Assembly (NCBI GenBank): GCA_029204225.1
Contig: CM055104.1
Span: 19,493,295 to 19,557,294, forward strand
DNA from: Diphasiastrum complanatum
Taxonomy: Eukaryota; Streptophyta; Lycopodiopsida; Lycopodiales; Lycopodiaceae
DNA length: 64,000 nucleotides
Direction of reading: 5' to 3'
Made by a program: the position numbers and the translations under genes. Numbering within the stretch: position 1 is the first letter of the stretch; each line of letters begins with the position of its first letter. Of the stretch, positions 45,601-55,681 are shown piece after piece. Under the pieces are notes generated by a model, which did no database searches, was not told the DNA's origin, and was given only the letters and a program-made list of their open reading frames with translations.

Positions 45601-48600
45601 TTTGGATTCGCGATCTATAAAATAGGAGCTGAAGCAACCATTTGTTTAAGTTTCTCAAAACATTGATCCAGTTCTTCATTCCATTCAATAGGCAGACTAG
45701 GTTGACCTCTTTTCTTTTTCTTATTAACTCTGCCTTTAGTCAGATTATTTAGAGGCGCTACTACCTTTGCATAATCTTCAATTGACTTACGAAAGAAAAC
45801 TGTAAAACCGAGAAAAGATTTAACTTCTCTAACCGTCTTCGGTATCGGCCACTCAAGTACTGTCTTGACCTTGCTCTCGTCTATCTTCAACCCATCTGGG
45901 GTGATCTTATGACCGAGATGCACTAACCCATGCTTAAAGAACTTACATTTAGCATATAATTTCTCTCTTATGAGAATTCTCAAGACAGTCTTAATATGAT
46001 TCAGATGCTCCTTAAGTGTTCTACTGTAGATGAGAATATCGTCTCAGAATACAACTACACATTGACCAGATAGGGACGAAAAATATTGCTCATCATCTGT
46101 TGAAATGTAGCAGGTGCATTCCTCAACCCAAGAGGAAGTGCAAGGAATTCAGCTCGTCCGAAAACCAGTCTTTTGCACATCATTCGGATGAATTCTAATT
46201 TGATGCATAGAATTTGAGAACCGTGAACGGTTCACCACGATTCTCAGAACCGTACGGTTCACAAAGATTTTATTGGTGAACCGTAGTAATTAATTAATTA
46301 ATTAATTAATTAATAATTTTTTTTTTAGTTCCCACCCCCAAAAACAGCCCAAAAAAAGGCCAAAAAAAGCCAAAAAAAAACCAGAATGAGGGCCAAAAAC
46401 AGTGAAATGAGGGCCAGAAAACTGTGAAATGGGAGCCAGAATCAGTGAAATGAGGGCCAAAAATAGTGAAATGGGTTTTGGGGGGAAAAGGGTCCAAAAA
46501 AATAATTAATTAATTAATTAATTACAAGAACCGTACCACAGTTCATGAACCGTGGTACGGTTCACCCAACGGTTCTTGGGGCTTAATAGAAGAATGAGCT
46601 ATTAACATGCCTACACTTCTCAAAGCTTATGATGCTTTAAGGGGCAACAAAAAAAAATGTCACTAGCCTAGAATGAGGCTAGAAAAATGTAAGCAGAGTC
46701 TCAAGTGGTAGAACTTGCTTCTTTTACTTGGACTTAAATAGTCAAATGTAGACGGTTTATATATACAAAATGGAAAGTCATTAAATATACCTAATTGAGG
46801 AGCAACACGAGAAAAGTTTACAATTTTTTATGATAACCTTACTTCATGACCAATGAGCTTGATCCTACGTAGTTCATTGGAAGCCTAAACTGTGTGTTAT
46901 TATGTTATATAGTGTCACAAGTGCTCTAAAGAGGCTGAATAGATTAAACACCCTGGATCATGCATCCACTGACTCTAGAGGATGGATGGGGGAGATTTCT
47001 ATGGACATTTGTTTAATACACACTCGCAACATAGTTGAATGCTGGTAGTGGTTTATAGACTCGCACAAATGGCTGGTTACCGCTAGGTCAAGTAGTGGGT
47101 CTTGGTTTTTCCAAGGTCATGTATAAATTAATAGAAGTATATTTGGGAATAAGTATTATCAATCATCAACATACAAATGGCCAAATGATAGAATCTACCA
47201 AAGCTCATGCATATGTGAGTATTAAGCAAGCACATTGGGAATAGTAAGCTGCATTGATGGATATTGCGGACAATCAGAAAATAAATGCATGTACAAGATG
47301 AGTCCTTTCAAGCTAATGTATGTTTTTTGGCCAGCAAGTCCAACTACAGCAAAGATGCCTCACACATGCCTGGTAATGTAGAATTCTATTTAACTGCAAA
47401 GTAGAGTTTGCTAAGTCTAATGGAAACGGATTGAACAAAGACGTATGCTTAGTCACACATCGAAAGAGTTTCAGCAAGAAAACATGATGCAAATTCTGAA
47501 GAACTTGACTTCCATAGTGAGAGAAGTGCTACATATCACCTCAGAGGTTTTTGGACCTTAAAAAATTAAAAGATAAATGATTTAGCCTGTAAATCAGGGC
47601 TACCGCAGGATTGTAGAGTTCATCCCCTTTTCATGTTTCTCATAGAAAAGAATCTGAGAACCGTGAACGGTTCACCACGGTTCTCAGAACCGTACGGTTC
47701 ACAAAGATTTTAAAGGTGAACCGTACTAATTAATTATTATTTTTTTAGCTCCCACCCCCAAAAACAGCCCAAAAAATTGCCAAAAAAAGAGAAAAAAAAA
47801 ACCAAACTCCTAATCTAAGTCCACTGAGTTAAGAATTTTTGACAATTCACAACGAATTCATTACGCAAGAATGAAGCAGTATTGAATGAACATTCACACT
47901 CACAATTAACCTTGTTAATTTTCAATTTTAGATTTTCCTTACCTGGCATCTCAATGACTTGAGCTGCGGGTTTCTTTCGCTCTGGACATTTGCCTTCCTA
48001 CCTTCTTCCGAGACATCTGCTTCTTTTGCTTAAAATCCGATGCCATTTAATCCAGTTCGTAAAAATATTTGACGGATTTCTTATTACGAACTCATTTTTT
48101 TCCTTTCTTTTGGTTGGATCCAAATGGATTAGCCTGAAACTGCTTCCTGGATGCCACCACCATGGAATCATAAGCTTTTGGGACTCATACGACGTCATCA
48201 ATAGTCTGAAGCACGTTTCGCTTACATTCATTCTGATAACAAATCTAGGATAAATTGCCAGAGTGCCAATTTCGCATAGAATGATGGAACTTTGTTCCAT
48301 AAATCCATAAATTCTTGTAGGTAAGAGTCTAAGCTCCGAGTACCCATTTTGCAACTAACAAATCTTTGGTAAAAATCCGAATCGTCCGCAACCACAAACG
48401 ATTTTCTATATACCTCCATGAATACTTGCCACGTAGTGGGATTGGGTTGCAAATCACGCCAGCACGACGAAGCCTTTCCTCGGAAGAACAGAACCACGCT
48501 CTCGATCTTTTCTCTTCTGGAATTGCGTGTAGATTGAAATAACTAGTCCACTTTGTCAACCAGTCGTCTACTACCTTTGGCTTCTTCTCTTTCTTCTCCC

Positions 48601-51600
48601 CCGAAAAAGGTTCTGGCTGAAAGCTCAAATTTGTCGAAGAGAGAGTTTTAACTTGATTCAATAGTACCTCCATCTGTTGATCCCTTAAATTGTTCCGATT
48701 GTTGATTTTATTAAGCGCTTGACTTAATTGCTGGCAAATCTGTAAGTAGGTAGGCATAGGTACCGTACCCTCAAGACCTGCGTTATCATCTGCCATTATT
48801 GATTACTTGAAACGGAAAAATTAGCTTAACTAGTCGACATATCCAAAATTTAAAAGTGAAAAGTACTGGACCTTCATAACTTGCTGATACCATTTTAGCA
48901 AGGTCTTTCACTTTATTAAGCAAAGTCTGTTTAATCAAATCAAACTGCTTTAGAACAATATCGAAATTTTAAGGATCACTCAAAAAATTTATGAAACTGG
49001 GATTTTCGAAATCCGTTCGATATGGACCAAACTGTGAAAATCTGTTAAAAACGTCGATCTTGTTGTTTCACAGGTGCTATCCCATTTTGAACTCATTTCG
49101 AAACATCTTGCATGCATCAAACTCGACATGCATCAATTTTACTATAAAATAAAAAAAAATTCCATAAATTGCCTAGTAACTGGGAAATCAGCTTTTTGAC
49201 TAGATTTTCCAAAAATAGCATTTATGCATGAAATTACTCTGATCAACCACTGTACAACCCCGTACCATGCATCCAATCATGCATACAAGTTCATCCAAAC
49301 ATTTTCAACACTAGAAAAGCACTGTACATTTCTACATGCATGCATGCAGTCAGAACATTTCAAAATTTTTTCAAATTTTAGTCTAAAAATTGCCAAACTC
49401 CTGACGACCATAACTCTTGCTATAGGACTCCGATTTGGTCGCTGTAAAGCACAATATAGAGGGAGAGGGACACTTGCCACGTCACCCTGCCACCTAGGCT
49501 TCACACGTGTGACAGAGGTTACAAGCACTCTTCTAAGGTTCATTAGAGAGGCATAGAGGCTTCTATCAGGTTCAACAAGCAATCATAAGCTCAGATCATG
49601 CAGAAATTGCATTTCTGGACTCCTTCAACAAGCAAAACTCCAAGATATTGGTGCCTAAGCCCCCCAATTCCAAATTGGGTGCATGATGGCTCAAATCAGA
49701 GGCAATCCATCATATCTTTCAGCTTGTAAGCAGGTTTAGACCACCTATTGAGAGTTATTCAAGCTCAAAAAACCTCAAAAATACACTATTTTTTGGTTTA
49801 TTGAGACCCTTAATGGTGTCCAATCCTAACCAAACTTCATGACAGCCTTAGAACAACATTATTACATCTCTGACAACGTGCATGCAAAGTATTAGCCATG
49901 GATTTTATGAAAATCCCCCAAAAATAGTGAAAAAACCACCAAAAAACCATGTTCTTTTGACCATTTTTGCAAAATTGTGTGGATCAAACCCACATGCAAA
50001 GTCCAACCAGGCCAAATCTACTTGCAAGCACTAAAAGTTTTGATTTTAGTCGATCATGGTGCATATAAACCATTTCTAGCCCCAAAACCCCAATTTTTGG
50101 CTAAAAATCACTATCTAAGCACCCTTGTGACTTTTCAACTAGCATGCAATCATTAGAATCAATCATAATGACTGTAAAAACAGCAAGTACAATTTTGGAA
50201 AACGTTCAAGATCAGTAGCTTTGATAAATTTCAAGCAAAAAATTTGAATTCTGGTTGAAAAATCTCAAAAAACCGTAAAAAATCCACTGATTTCCATCAT
50301 TTTCTATGGAAAAAGTCCATAATCATGACAAAGAGATCCACCAAAAAGCTACAAAAGGCAAGAATCCCAACCCCACCTTCCGATTGATGTAATCCTTAGC
50401 TCTGATACCACTATAACGATTGACAAGTGAAAATCTTCTCAAATCCTGTTACATGCAACCAAAAGGACACTTGTGGAGCAAAACCACCCAACCAACAGGA
50501 AATGGCTAGTCAATATCCTAATTACTTCACCCCCAAGCCAAGGTGAATGAATACAAGGGAGGAGAGGATCCTGCCTTTTGAAATCAGAAAAGACAATGAG
50601 GAGTGGGCGAGTTTCACAAGGATATATACTCTCCAATACATAGAGAATATTCCCTCTAGGATCCCTCCAATCCTATCAAAAGCACTTGACCTCCTATTCT
50701 TGCATAATAGCAGTCAAACACCATGCAAGTGCTCCATAAGTCCAATTATAGGTCTGGGCCCTCATGATTATTAATTACATTACTGGCCAAGCCTGAAATG
50801 ACATGGCGTAACTAACAATCTTATACACTGGAGTACCGGCTATCCATGTCAGGAATTATTCCGAACCCCACATACTGGACATGGACGTAACAATCAGTAT
50901 GTGAAGAATATGGGAAAGTATATATAATGACATGGCTAAGATGGGAGATCAATGCCTGCAACATGGATGAGCAAGTTGGCCTTGATATCACGAGTGTGGT
51001 TATGCTTGAGCCTGTCAATGGCTTCATGCACCATATATGAAGTGAGCATAGGTGATGCGTGCATAATTTGTGCAGTGGCTATAGTGGGCCATGATGTGCA
51101 AGCCTTTGTTGAACCTGTTTACACAATCACATTTTCACAAACTGTTGCTTGAGAAAATTTGAAACAAGAAAGCTCAAATGAATTTCAAAATAGTAGCAAT
51201 TTACAAAGCAAAGACCACACTACCTCTCCTTCCCCTATACCATAACCCCTCTTACATCTTATATCTAGACTCTTCTTACTCTCTCCTTGCACCTCTTTCC
51301 AAAATTCCCCTCCTTTCTCTAGTTGCTCTTCCCTCTTATTTCTCCTCCCTAAACTCTAAAAAATACTCTACTTCCTCCTCTGCAATCTCCCATCTCCTCT
51401 ATAATCTCTCCTCTTGTTATCTCTCCACTTTTCTCTCTTGTCACTCTTTGGAAAACATTAGCCAACTCCCTTTCTCTCTCAAGCTAAAAGAATATAGAGC
51501 AAACGGGCAAAACATTCCACTTGTTCAAGATTTTTTTTTGGGATAGGCCAGTTGGAAATTAAGTCAATTTGGTCTGGCTGAATCCGATTTGAAATGGAGT

Positions 51601-54479
51601 GCGAAAAAGTTTGAACCAGCAATTTGTGAAACAATTGTTCAAACAAGTATGTGATGGTTGGTATTGTTGATACCTTCCTCAAAACTATTCAAGAGATCCA
51701 AGCTCGTCTTATTCTATTCCCTTTCATGTGTTTGAAGTGTTGGTTCTCTTTTTAGCCCTATGCTTTTCTCACTAGTTTGTGCAAATCAATAGGCCTCATT
51801 TCCACAAAAGTATGTCGGAAAATTGATGAACACACCTCAAAATATGTGATTGAAGCTTAGAAACCCGTTCTGACCCTTTTGGGCCGGAATTTGTTGTACG
51901 TTCCATACAGTACATTCCGGAACTTACTGGGTTGGAATGTTTTTTTTTAATTAAAAAAAGGGTATTAAAGCAAAAAGAGGTGAGTTTCGGGTACAATGAT
52001 AGATCAATTATTGACCCCTGCGTGTATTTGAAAACAAGCATTCTGCTTGCAACTGATGGGCAAGTAGTCCAGCATTTAGTTTGAGATACTCTACTTTTCT
52101 ACAATCAGATTGATGGACATTGGAAGGAACAATTTGCTCGTTGAATTGGCTATACATCTAATGAGCTTTTTAGCAGGTTGTAGGACATAGGCCCATGTCA
52201 ATGTCCCTTACAGCGCTAATTATGAACTGAAATCTCACCTGTTAGAAAGGAAGTGGAAAAAAACATTTCATGAAGCTTTCTCTGCAAGGCATTGCCATCA
52301 GAAATTTTAATACTTGAATAATACTTCTATCTGCATAAGTTATTTCTTGAGACTCACCTCTAAAAAATATGAAGATATTTACTATTTGATTGAACTTATC
52401 CGAAAGGAGATAAGTTCAAGCACGCAGTAGCTTCATCCATATGAGATAAAAAACACAACAGAAATATCTCTAAAAATTAAGGTTACAATAAAATATGAAC
52501 GAAAGATGGCCCTCGTGGTGCTAGAAGATAGTTGGGAAAGGTTGGGAACCACTTTGAATATGTATGGTGGTTCCCAACTGTCTGTTGCAATTTATATTCA
52601 AGGTGGTCTCCCAATCTTTTTTTCAGGTCATATTCAAGGTGGTTTCCCAACTATTTTCCAGCAGCAATAGGGCCATCTTTCATTCATATTTTGAAAATAT
52701 TGATCGTTAATTTTTTGAAATATCTCTGTTTTGTTTATTATCTTTTATGGAAGATTCTACTGGGTGCTTGTAAGTGCTGACATGATTCGTTTCGGATAAG
52801 TTTTGGGCATCTTTTTTAAAGAAATACAATTTTTTTTTTTAATTTTTCCTGGCCAAGTTCCAGAACGGGCAACTGTGGATTGAAGATATGATTTACATGT
52901 AGAACTGTGTGATGACATAGTTAAAGGAGTCCTTTAACAAAATCTCAAACCTAGAACTTGAAAATTCCCCTTTCCAAACTGCCAAAATTTAATTTTAGAG
53001 CTTGTAGCCCCCTGTTTTTCTTTGCACACAAAACTTGACAAAAACGACAATTATGAACTTGTTGATCCAATGAGCTATGGTAGATGGGATTTTACCGGCA
53101 ATATACTTCTGAAAAGTGCATACTCATGCAGAGTGAGGGGACGGTACTTGTAGTATTTAGAGCAATCTCCCCTTCATCCAGGCTAAAGAATGTGCATAGA
53201 AGCTCCAAAATGCGTTCTACTTTCAATAAACCGTTCTTCACCCTGGAAAGTGCTTTTAAGATAGTATAATCAGTAATTAGTCGAATAGCCAGTCAGGATT
53301 GGCTGGGCCATATAGTCTCCTACAAAGAACTCTGACATCTTTCAGCAATGACGAGAATTATCCTACTTAAGCTATTTGGTGCTCATTTAGGTTTCAAAGG
53401 GTTCTCCCTTGAGAATTTTCCCTTAGGGTTAGGGCATAGTCTCCATAGCATAAATCTATAGACTACATGAGCTCTACCATCATTAGGCCCAATAACTCTA
53501 ATAGTCATGAAACTACTACAAATGGTCCAATGATCCAATAATCTGATAACTCATCGAATGGAAATCTATTCCAATTATGTATCCCATGAATCAAAGAACC
53601 CTATTGTAAAGGAGTATGTTGACGGTTGATTTTGCTGAACTTCCATAAACTTTATTTGAACAGATCCAAGCTTTTTCTATCATGATTCCCTTCCTGTAGA
53701 TAGAATGTTGTAGTCCTTACCCCACTAAGTCATGCATATTCAGTACACCTCATTTCCAAAAATTAATGCCATAAGAAGCTTTAATTTGTAGATTTTTATC
53801 ATGATCAATCATCCTTAATGACTATTCTTTGGTTCTTCACACATCAGCAAACTGTTGTTGATAATGATTGTTGTTAAAAATAGGTATTTTCCAGGAGATG
53901 CAGGCTCTGGCTCCCATGTGCACATTAGCCTTTGGCAAGGAGGAAAAAATGTCTTCATGGGGGATACAGGTTCTAGATATGGAATGTCCAAAATTGGTGA
54001 AGAATTTCTTGCAGGGGTTCTCCATCATTTGCCAGCTGTTTTAGCATTTACTGCTCCTCATCCAAATAGGTAGGATCTTACGCTCCTGTTCATTTAACAG
54101 CCATATTCATGGTGAAGATTATACTCATTTGGTTCCCAATATCATTTTATTGACACGAGATATTATTTCTTAACTGTATTTTTATTCTTTTAGAAAAATG
54201 GAATAGAAAAATGAAGAACCTCAGCGTTAAGTCCATCTGTATGCAGCTATGCACGCATTCAGCCAAACACATGGAGTGGAGCCTATCAATGTTGGGGTAA
54301 AGATAACCGAGAAGCCCCACTACGCACTGCCAGTCCTCCTGGGGTTTCGGCTGATGTTGTGAGCAATTTTGAGTTGAAAAGTTTTGATGGCTGTTCAAAC
54401 CCTCATTTAGGTTTAGCAGCCATTATTGCAGCAGGAATCGATGGTCTGCGCAAGCATCTTCAGCTACCAGATCCGACTG
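36610..54479 (+). CDS. NodGS: NodGS/fluG-like gene: amidohydrolase-like region plus glutamine synthetase domain (eleven internal exons)
   Basis: Exons: 36610-36766, 36902-36997, 39030-39078, 39261-39700, 39872-40044, 40200-40320, 40455-40507, 40652-40778, 41301-41446, 53884-54069, 54247-54479. All have AG acceptors and GT donors, and phases join without a stop across about 593 codons. The first three exons and the start of the fourth fall in the later amidohydrolase-like region (LDLRLANPLHL, LLHASYPYM, YLDFGLAVPKLS, FSTDGYAFPETFYL). The rest form a type I-like glutamine synthetase domain with E/H-containing motifs AGFEKEFYLL, MHAEAGGGQFEL, GSGSHVHISLW, WGKDNREAPLR and NPHLGLAAIIAAGIDGL. The Arabidopsis protein NodGS has this fusion and is about 840 residues. 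The N-terminal ~260 residues and the last ~75 are not in the window. Enzyme activity is not settled by sequence. Intron 9 is 12,437 bp and holds a Gypsy element. Confidence 0.9.
37126..37404. repeat. Long foldback (inverted repeat) in NodGS intron 2
   Basis: Left arm about 37126-37262 and right arm about 37276-37404 are reverse complements with scattered mismatches, separated by a 13-nt loop. Matching blocks include TTGTGTTTGCTGCT, GAATTGAAC, AAATACTTGTAGATCAGTC, GCACGATTCTTCTGAAA and TTCACCACAC. As RNA on either strand it would form one long imperfect hairpin. A small foldback transposon (MITE) or a recent local inverted duplication are both possible. Confidence 0.85.
38508..38627. repeat. 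120-nt foldback in NodGS intron 2
   Basis: Arms AGGCACAGGCTTCAAATGCC... and ...GGCATTTAAAGCCTGTGCCT pair along about 55 nt, with a tight centre GTGTCACTGACAC. A few bulges and mismatches occur in the middle. Length and pairing resemble a plant microRNA precursor or a very small MITE. Confidence 0.8.
41447..43231 (+). other. NodGS intron 9, left part
   Basis: 1.8 kb of AT-rich intron before the Gypsy insertion. No coding or known element recognised. A short open reading at 43097-43230 (LDIIDLCCQIQDRRQGINV) does not match a family I can name. Confidence 0.5.
43232..43714 (-). repeat. Gypsy 3' LTR
   Basis: About 483 bp, closely matching 50411-50892 with scattered differences and small indels, noticeably more diverged than the Copia LTR pair. 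Blocks such as CATGCAACCAAAAGGACAC and CCAAGTGAA/GACAAGTGAA mark the low-coordinate end. Confidence 0.85.
43857..45073 (-). pseudogene. Gypsy integrase
   Basis: Two overlapping ORFs. 45073-44783 holds the H2C2 zinc region (HDVPCVGYPSVHRTLDLVKR and CKPCQLAKTERLK). 44855-43857 (332 codons) holds the core (ATFIPVKSTAKASNLAQV, SDIVSDPDPKFTG, YNSRKHSATGYSPFML) and the C-terminal region (KHYKLSTRYCGPFPIIRKIG, HPMFHVSRLKLSLHEGD). A frameshift around 44.8-44.7 kb lies between the zinc and core parts. The usual DRD of the core reads SDPDPKFTG. Confidence 0.85.
45240..46215 (-). pseudogene. Gypsy reverse transcriptase (C-terminal half) and RNase H
   Basis: From right to left: RT palm end in broken frames (LPLGLRNAPATFQQMM, about 46130), connection with KCKFFKHGLVHLGHKI and VLEWPIPKTVREVKSFLGF (45983-45800), RNase H start PSLPIEWNEELDQCFEKLKQ, then RNase H to about 45240 with a stop. 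The RT N-terminal half is lost at 46216, where unrelated AACCGT-repeat sequence begins. Confidence 0.8.
46216..47800. mobile_element. Foreign segment inside the Gypsy: AACCGT palindromic repeats flanking an old integrase trace
   Basis: 46216-46580 begins AGAACCGTGAACGGTTCACC and ends with the inverse arrangement (ACCGTGGTACGGTTCACCC, AACGGTTCTTG), so its ends are inverted repeats built from AACCGT/ACGGTT. Between them are TTAA-repeat runs and a GGGCCA tandem repeat. The first ~90 nt recur in the same orientation at 47660-47750. Between the two copies, a broken plus-strand reading (HQHTNGQMIE-like, MSPFKLMYVFWP, about 47170-47340) resembles a very old Gypsy integrase. Confidence 0.65.
46381..46480. 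repeat. Short tandem repeat, ~21-nt unit
   Basis: Four to five degenerate units of the form AATGAGGGCCAAAAACAGTGA lie head to tail within the AACCGT-bounded element, flanked on both sides by (TTAA)n runs near 46287-46312 and 46501-46524. Confidence 0.8.
48228..48796 (-). pseudogene. Gypsy gag N-terminal half
   Basis: Two overlapping ORFs. 48796-48329 starts MADDNAGLEGTVPMPTYLQI and includes FQPEPFSGEKKEKKPKVVDD and WTSYFNLHAIPEEKRSRAWF. 48497-48228 continues in another frame with VLFFRGKASSCWRDLQ, WQVFMEVYRKSFV and SLDSYLQEFMDLWNKV, the gag capsid core. One frameshift near 48.48 kb joins them. Zinc knuckle and protease are missing beyond 48.2 kb. Confidence 0.8.
48797..50398 (-). other. Gypsy untranslated leader
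   Basis: About 1.6 kb between primer site and gag start without coding. It is rich in AAAA/TTTT runs and CAAAAAACC-like motifs. No tandem repeat of note and no second gene. Confidence 0.6.
50411..50892 (-). repeat. Gypsy 5' LTR
   Basis: About 482 bp, pair of 43232-43714. The inner edge abuts primer site TGGTATCAGAGC (50399-50410), and the outer edge reads TGTTACGTCC on the element strand. Confidence 0.85.
50920..51690 (-). pseudogene. Old LINE linker and Gypsy RT fragments
   Basis: 50930-51090 (minus) reads EAIDRLKHNHTRDIKANLL, matching the LINE pre-RT linker seen at 0.56 and 33.6 kb. 51217-51480 is a G-poor, C/T/A-rich tract with no coding. 51540-51682 (minus) reads IQPDQIDLISNWPIPKK, matching the Gypsy RT connection. 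All three are intronic to NodGS. Confidence 0.55.
51691..52391 (+). other. NodGS intron 9, unassigned part
   Basis: AT-rich with a weak palindrome around 51890-51930 (TTCCGGAA-type spacing) and no coding or known repeat recognised. Confidence 0.4.
52392..52808. repeat. Foldback element (MITE-like) in NodGS intron 9
   Basis: About 415 bp whose ends are ACTTATCCGAAA and TTTCGGATAAGT, a 12-bp perfect terminal inverted repeat. Pairing continues inwards: AACAGAAATATCTC against GAAATATCTCTGTTTTG, AAAATATGAACGAAAGATGG against CCATCTTTCATTCATATTTT, and TAGTTGGGAAA against TTTCCCAACTA. The centre has a repeated ATTCAAGGTGG motif. No ORF. A short non-autonomous DNA transposon is the likely identity; the target duplication is not clear. 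Confidence 0.8.
52809..53883 (+). other. NodGS intron 9, right part
   Basis: No recognised coding. About 53080-53560 gives long broken minus-strand readings reminiscent of a retroelement, but no signature motif could be fixed. The AG at 53882-53883 is the acceptor for exon 10. Confidence 0.45.
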
Positions 54480-55350
54480 GTAAGCTTTTTGAAATGGCAA
54501 TCTTATACTCTCTCTCTCTCATGATTTACTATCATATCATTACGCATCTCTTTTTTGATTGCATTACCTTTAAAGCCTGGATATAGCATTATGCAAACCT
54601 ATAACAATGTGACCTTATATAAGATATCAGGACTTTGTCAACACAAGCTTGGTCCTCTTGACGGAGCATGTCACATATAATTGTGTCTTGCTAGATGATG
54701 ATGACTGTGGATCATGAGCACCTTTGGACTGATGATGTGGCTGTTCAAAACAGACACCATTGTTTAATCCTTGTTTTATGACTATTTTCTTTTGGTAATT
54801 TAATTACTGTCACTAAACGTTTATTTCATAACAATTTGTAATGACACTTTTACAGCATCAATAAGGTGTAAATACTTGAACTTTGAGTTTTGACACCTTG
54901 TCGACTATACACAGTATAGATGAATTGCAAACATAACTGGGTTTCGTGTTATGTGTGGATTTTTGGTTATTTTGGTTTCTTCTACTTGGTTTATGGAGCT
55001 GTCTTCTGCTCAAGTTGTTTTCCTCCACTATGTATGATACTAACATCAAAAGGAAGGCTAATGGTTATAAGTTAATATTGTCTTTTCTAACAAGTTTTTT
55101 CTGGGCATGGTTACGGATGAGTATACTCTCTCTACTGGGTGATGTTTTAGGGATTGGTTCCAAATTTGTTACTGGATCATAGCGGATAAGCTATGACTTC
55201 TCTAACTTTTGCTCCTACTTGTGTTTTGAAGAGACAGCTTCATGAATATGTGAAGTTTTATTCAGCTGATGGTACTTATCCTGTGCTTCCACATATGTAG
55301 AGAACATGTTGATGGATAAAAGGTACATGCATAGTTTTAGTATGTTAGAT
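54480..55350 (+). other. NodGS intron 11 start; no last exon found
   Basis: Follows donor GTAAGC at 54480. I found no sequence resembling the C-terminal exon of NodGS here or further right, so the final intron runs past 64 kb or the exon is lost. AT-rich, no other element recognised. Confidence 0.55.
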
Positions 55351-55603
55351 CAGACATGAGGGTCCAGGCCGAAATGCCCGTGTCCGCGTCCGACGCCCGG
55401 TCCCAGACGCGGGGTCGGACGCGTCCTTTTTTTTTTTTTTGGGCTGGACGCGTCTGGGGCCCTGAACACGTCCGGGCCCCGGACACGTTTTTTTTTAAAG
55501 AAAAAAAGAAAACAAAAGGACGCGGGCCCTGCGGACAGTCCGTAGAACCCGAGAGCAGCGAAAGAGGGCGGAAGAGGGAGAGAGAGGGTGAGTGGGAGAG
55601 GCA

Positions 55604-55609
55604 TAGAGA

Positions 55610-55681
<72 letters not shown>

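Larger units (their letters stand above)
43232..50892 (-). mobile_element. Ty3/Gypsy retrotransposon in NodGS intron 9
   Basis: A 7.7-kb minus-strand element, opposite to the gene. LTRs are about 43232-43714 and 50411-50892 (~480 bp each); the outer end reads TGTTACGTCCATG (5' LTR) or TGATACGTCCATG (3' LTR) on the element strand. Primer site TGGTATCAGAGC is at 50399-50410 and a purine tract AAGGGGGGAAAAA at 43715-43729. Contents in element order: a ~1.6-kb leader, gag (48796-48228), a foreign segment (46216-47800), then RT from its C-terminal half, RNase H and integrase. The first part of pol and the rest of gag are missing where the foreign segment sits. The target duplication is unclear: AGTAT occurs at both edges but not exactly at the LTR ends. 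Same family as 2.83-6.65 kb. Confidence 0.88.

Noticed and set aside
46216-46580. AACCGT repeats as a CRISPR array
   Set aside because: Plant sequence, irregular spacing, no unique spacers of constant length, and no cas genes.
51217-51480. Pyrimidine-rich tract as a promoter or coding region
   Set aside because: G-poor low-complexity sequence with no TATA-like context or gene start next to it; it lies between retroelement fragments.
54859-55182. Possible last NodGS exon in the ORF at 54946-55182
   Set aside because: The reading is hydrophobic and Phe/Leu-rich, with no resemblance to the glutamine synthetase C-terminus and no suitable phase.
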